This document shows positions 6,525-7,556 of a stretch of DNA of 7,556 nucleotides, in pieces. Source of the stretch: Gammaproteobacteria bacterium. GTDB lineage: Bacteria; Pseudomonadota; Gammaproteobacteria; JAJDOJ01. The DNA lies in contig JALVEU010000328.1 in assembly GCA_027030565.1 (NCBI GenBank), positions 1 through 7,556 of the forward strand, given 5' to 3'. Each line of letters starts with the position of its first letter. Position 1 is the stretch's first letter. The translations under genes and the position numbers were made by a program. Under the pieces are notes generated by a model, which did no database searches, was not told the origin of the DNA, and saw only the letters and a program-made list of their open reading frames with translations.

Positions 6525-7178
6525 CTAACGCCAGCGGGGCGGCTGTGGCTCAGTCACCCCGAATTGCTCGGAAGTGACGTCCGCACAGGCCTTGCGTGCA
6601 TCGTCCGTACGAGGTGCACGCAGCCGCCGGTTCTCCACTTCCCAGATCCAGCCACTCACCGTCACATCGTCGGGAATCAAGGGATGGTTACGGAATACCT
6701 CCACCGTGCGCATGAGCGTCTGGTCCACATCGTCCATCATGCCGATCCACTTGGCGAAGGCCCCCGGTTCCAGGCGCAGCTCCGGGAGGGTGGGATCCAA
6801 GGTCAGATGATCGATGTCCACGCCCCGGTCGCGCAGTGCCTGCTCCAGCGCACGAGCGTGTGCCGAGAGCATGCCGCACTGGGTATGCTGGACGATGACG
6901 ATCTCCTTGGTGCCGAAGAAATTGCAGGTCAGCATGGCCGAGCGGATGGCGTCGTCCGTGACGATGCCCCCGGCATTGCGGAAGCAATGCGCATCTCCTC
7001 CACCCGCTGGGCTGTCCACGTGGATCCCCAAGGCCTCGTCCACCGGCAGCCGTTCGTCCATACAGGCCAGGACCCAGAGCCTCCGATTGTTGGGCCCGTC
7101 CGGACCATAGTGACGGCGTTTCATCCAGTGTTCGTAGTCGCGCGTGCGACGTTCCAGTTCCTGACGCAATGTGGTCAT
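6525..7178 (-). CDS. beta-class carbonic anhydrase family protein (possible COS/CS2 hydrolase)
   Basis: This is a cytoplasmic zinc enzyme of the beta-carbonic anhydrase fold, 217 aa. Zinc ligands are C39, H98 and C101 (ACMDER and QHTQCGM), and the catalytic Asp-Arg pair is D41/R43. FRNAGGIVTDDAIRS (66-80) is the usual substrate-pocket segment. The short length, the HTQCGM version of the zinc motif and the C-terminal HPLIPDDVTVSGWIWEV region resemble the class that also contains Thiobacillus COS hydrolase (about 219 aa) and archaeal CS2 hydrolase. The substrate may therefore be CO2 or a carbon-sulfur compound; the sequence alone does not decide. The start ATG is supported by GGAGGAGGA (7183-7191) 4 nt upstream; longer readings run through a structured non-coding leader. 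It is followed 9 bp later by the FmdB-family gene and preceded on the same strand by a TusA-family gene. Confidence 0.92.
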   Translation of the reverse strand: MTTLRQELERRTRDYEHWMKRRHYGPDGPNNRRLWVLACMDERLPVDEALGIHVDSPAGGGDAHCFRNAGGIVTDDAIRSAMLTCNFFGTKEIVIVQHTQCGMLSAHARALEQALRDRGVDIDHLTLDPTLPELRLEPGAFAKWIGMMDDVDQTLMRTVEVFRNHPLIPDDVTVSGWIWEVENRRLRAPRTDDARKACADVTSEQFGVTEPQPPRWR

Positions 7179-7182
7179 GGCG

Positions 7183-7191
7183 TCCTCCTCC
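7183..7191 (-). promoter_or_regulatory. ribosome-binding site of the carbonic anhydrase-like gene
   Basis: GGAGGAGGA on the minus strand lies 4 nt before the ATG at 7178. This near-perfect double Shine-Dalgarno fixes the start and suggests high translation. Confidence 0.85.
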
Positions 7192-7198
7192 AACCGTT

Positions 7199-7237
7199 GT
7201 GGATGAGCACCGGCACCGGGCCGATGCCGGCATCCAC
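7199..7237 (-). other. leader stem-loop upstream of the carbonic anhydrase-like gene
   Basis: Arms GTGGATG (7199-7205) and CATCCAC (7231-7237) pair perfectly. Inside them, CCGGC (7210-7214) pairs with GCCGG (7226-7230), leaving one 4-nt bulge and an 11-nt loop. A competing 12-bp palindrome, GATGCCGGCATC (7223-7234), uses part of the same sequence. The structure sits a few bases upstream of the ribosome-binding site, where it could modulate translation or mRNA stability. The function is inferred. Confidence 0.5.
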
Positions 7238-7353
7238 GACCAAGCAAGACCCGGGCCGCATCGAAGGGCGGCCAGTCAGGCCCAAGTCCACGCCCTCCGA
7301 TCCCGCAACAGGGCACGCACATCGCAACCACACCGGGAATCGGGACTTCACAC

Positions 7354-7372
7354 TGGGAAGCGACGCTTCCCA
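7354..7372. repeat. inverted repeat / hairpin A in tusA-carbonic anhydrase gap
   Basis: TGGGAAGC and GCTTCCCA form 8 perfect pairs with a 3-nt loop. They are flanked by further short complementary CTTC/GAAG arms. There is no U-tract on either side. It may be an operator, or part of a terminator region together with the neighbouring hairpin at 7387-7410. Confidence 0.6.
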
Positions 7373-7386
7373 CACGAAGCGGGCCT

Positions 7387-7410
7387 CCCGGGGCACCACA
7401 GTGCCCCGGG
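7387..7410 (-). terminator. strong GC-rich hairpin downstream of tusA (possible terminator without U-tract)
   Basis: This is a perfect 10-bp stem of CCCGGGGCAC and GTGCCCCGGG with a 4-nt loop. It can be extended by four more pairs (7381-7384 with 7411-7414) across a 2-nt bulge. It begins 18 bp after the tusA stop on the minus strand, where a terminator is expected, but no run of U follows. It may stop transcription inefficiently, act with Rho, or protect the 3' end of the tusA mRNA. Confidence 0.45.
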
Positions 7411-7428
7411 GCCCAGGCCATGGGTCAC

Positions 7429-7556
7429 TCAGGCCTTGCGCAGCAGAAACACGAAGGCGCCGCCCTCTTGCGCCGAGGAGACCAGCTCGTGGCCAGTCTG
7501 GCGACAGAAGGCCTCCATGTCCTTGACGGAGCCAGGATCCGTGGCCCGCACCTCCA
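7429..7556 (-). CDS. tusA: TusA-family sulfur-carrier protein, C-terminal part (cut by window end)
   Basis: The last 41 residues and the stop codon of a small protein are visible on the minus strand. They begin EVRATDPGSVKDMEAFCRQ and end AFVFLLRKA. The ATDPGS..D...F..QTGHEL pattern and the final beta-strand are characteristic of TusA/SirA-like proteins, which pass persulfide sulfur for tRNA thiolation or, in sulfur oxidisers, for sulfur oxidation. The N-terminal half with the Cys-Pro active site is outside the window, so activity and exact subfamily cannot be judged. There is an extra Cys in the EAFCRQ segment. The carbonic anhydrase-like gene begins 250 bp downstream on the same strand. Confidence 0.85.
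   Translation of the reverse strand, partial: EVRATDPGSVKDMEAFCRQTGHELVSSAQEGGAFVFLLRKA

Noticed and set aside
6513..6530. TGGCACC-like sigma-54 site at the start of the fmdB-like gene
   Set aside because: The -12 GC is not at the required distance from the -24 GG, and it overlaps the ribosome-binding site and start codon. Other non-coding stretches also failed the GG-N10-GC test in context.
7175..7399. A 74-codon minus-strand frame in the tusA to carbonic anhydrase gap, and an N-terminal extension of the carbonic anhydrase-like gene to 7421
   Set aside because: Both run through hairpin-rich sequence, lack family similarity and have no ribosome-binding site. The ATG at 7178 has a near-perfect one.

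Overview
This 7.6 kb window looks like chromosomal DNA of a high-GC gammaproteobacterium. The first 434 bases are the 5' third of a 16S rRNA gene on the minus strand. It carries the conserved start, the region of the universal 338 primer and a gammaproteobacterial V1-V3 pattern. By eye it resembles Chromatiales/Ectothiorhodospiraceae-type sulfur bacteria, but that placement is an impression and not a search result. No mobile elements, CRISPR arrays, tRNAs or phage genes are visible.

Left part (1-2011, minus strand): tyrS (class I tyrosyl-tRNA synthetase, KMSKS type) is followed about 45 bp later by a very strong rRNA promoter. That promoter has TTGACG, a 16-bp spacer, TATAAT and an A5T5 upstream element. 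Next come a second weaker promoter candidate, a roughly 270-nt leader and the 16S gene. tyrS directly upstream of an rRNA operon is an arrangement I also recall from Pseudomonas aeruginosa (tyrZ next to 16S).

Middle (2240-4574, plus strand): a two-gene cluster reads confidently as kdnA-kdnB. KdnB (iron-dependent alcohol dehydrogenase family) oxidises C8 of Kdo, and KdnA (PLP-dependent DegT/StrS aminotransferase family) aminates it. The product is 8-amino-3,8-dideoxy-D-manno-octulosonate (Kdo8N), the lipopolysaccharide inner-core sugar known from Shewanella.

Right part (4606-7556, minus strand, convergent with kdnB): in transcription order these are the 3' end of a TusA-family sulfur-carrier gene, a beta-class carbonic anhydrase of the short type that also includes COS/CS2 hydrolases, an FmdB-family zinc-ribbon protein 9 bp downstream, and a sigma-54-type activator. 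The activator has a cysteine-bearing N-terminal sensor domain and an unusual GAFTNA version of the GAFTGA loop. The non-coding stretches here contain several good hairpins. One, between fmdB and the regulator, pairs fully only in the minus-strand RNA.

I do not see a clear-cut undescribed system. The best leads are the regulator (GAFTNA loop plus cysteine clusters), its intercistronic hairpin, and the possible sulfur-related role of the carbonic anhydrase-like enzyme beside tusA.
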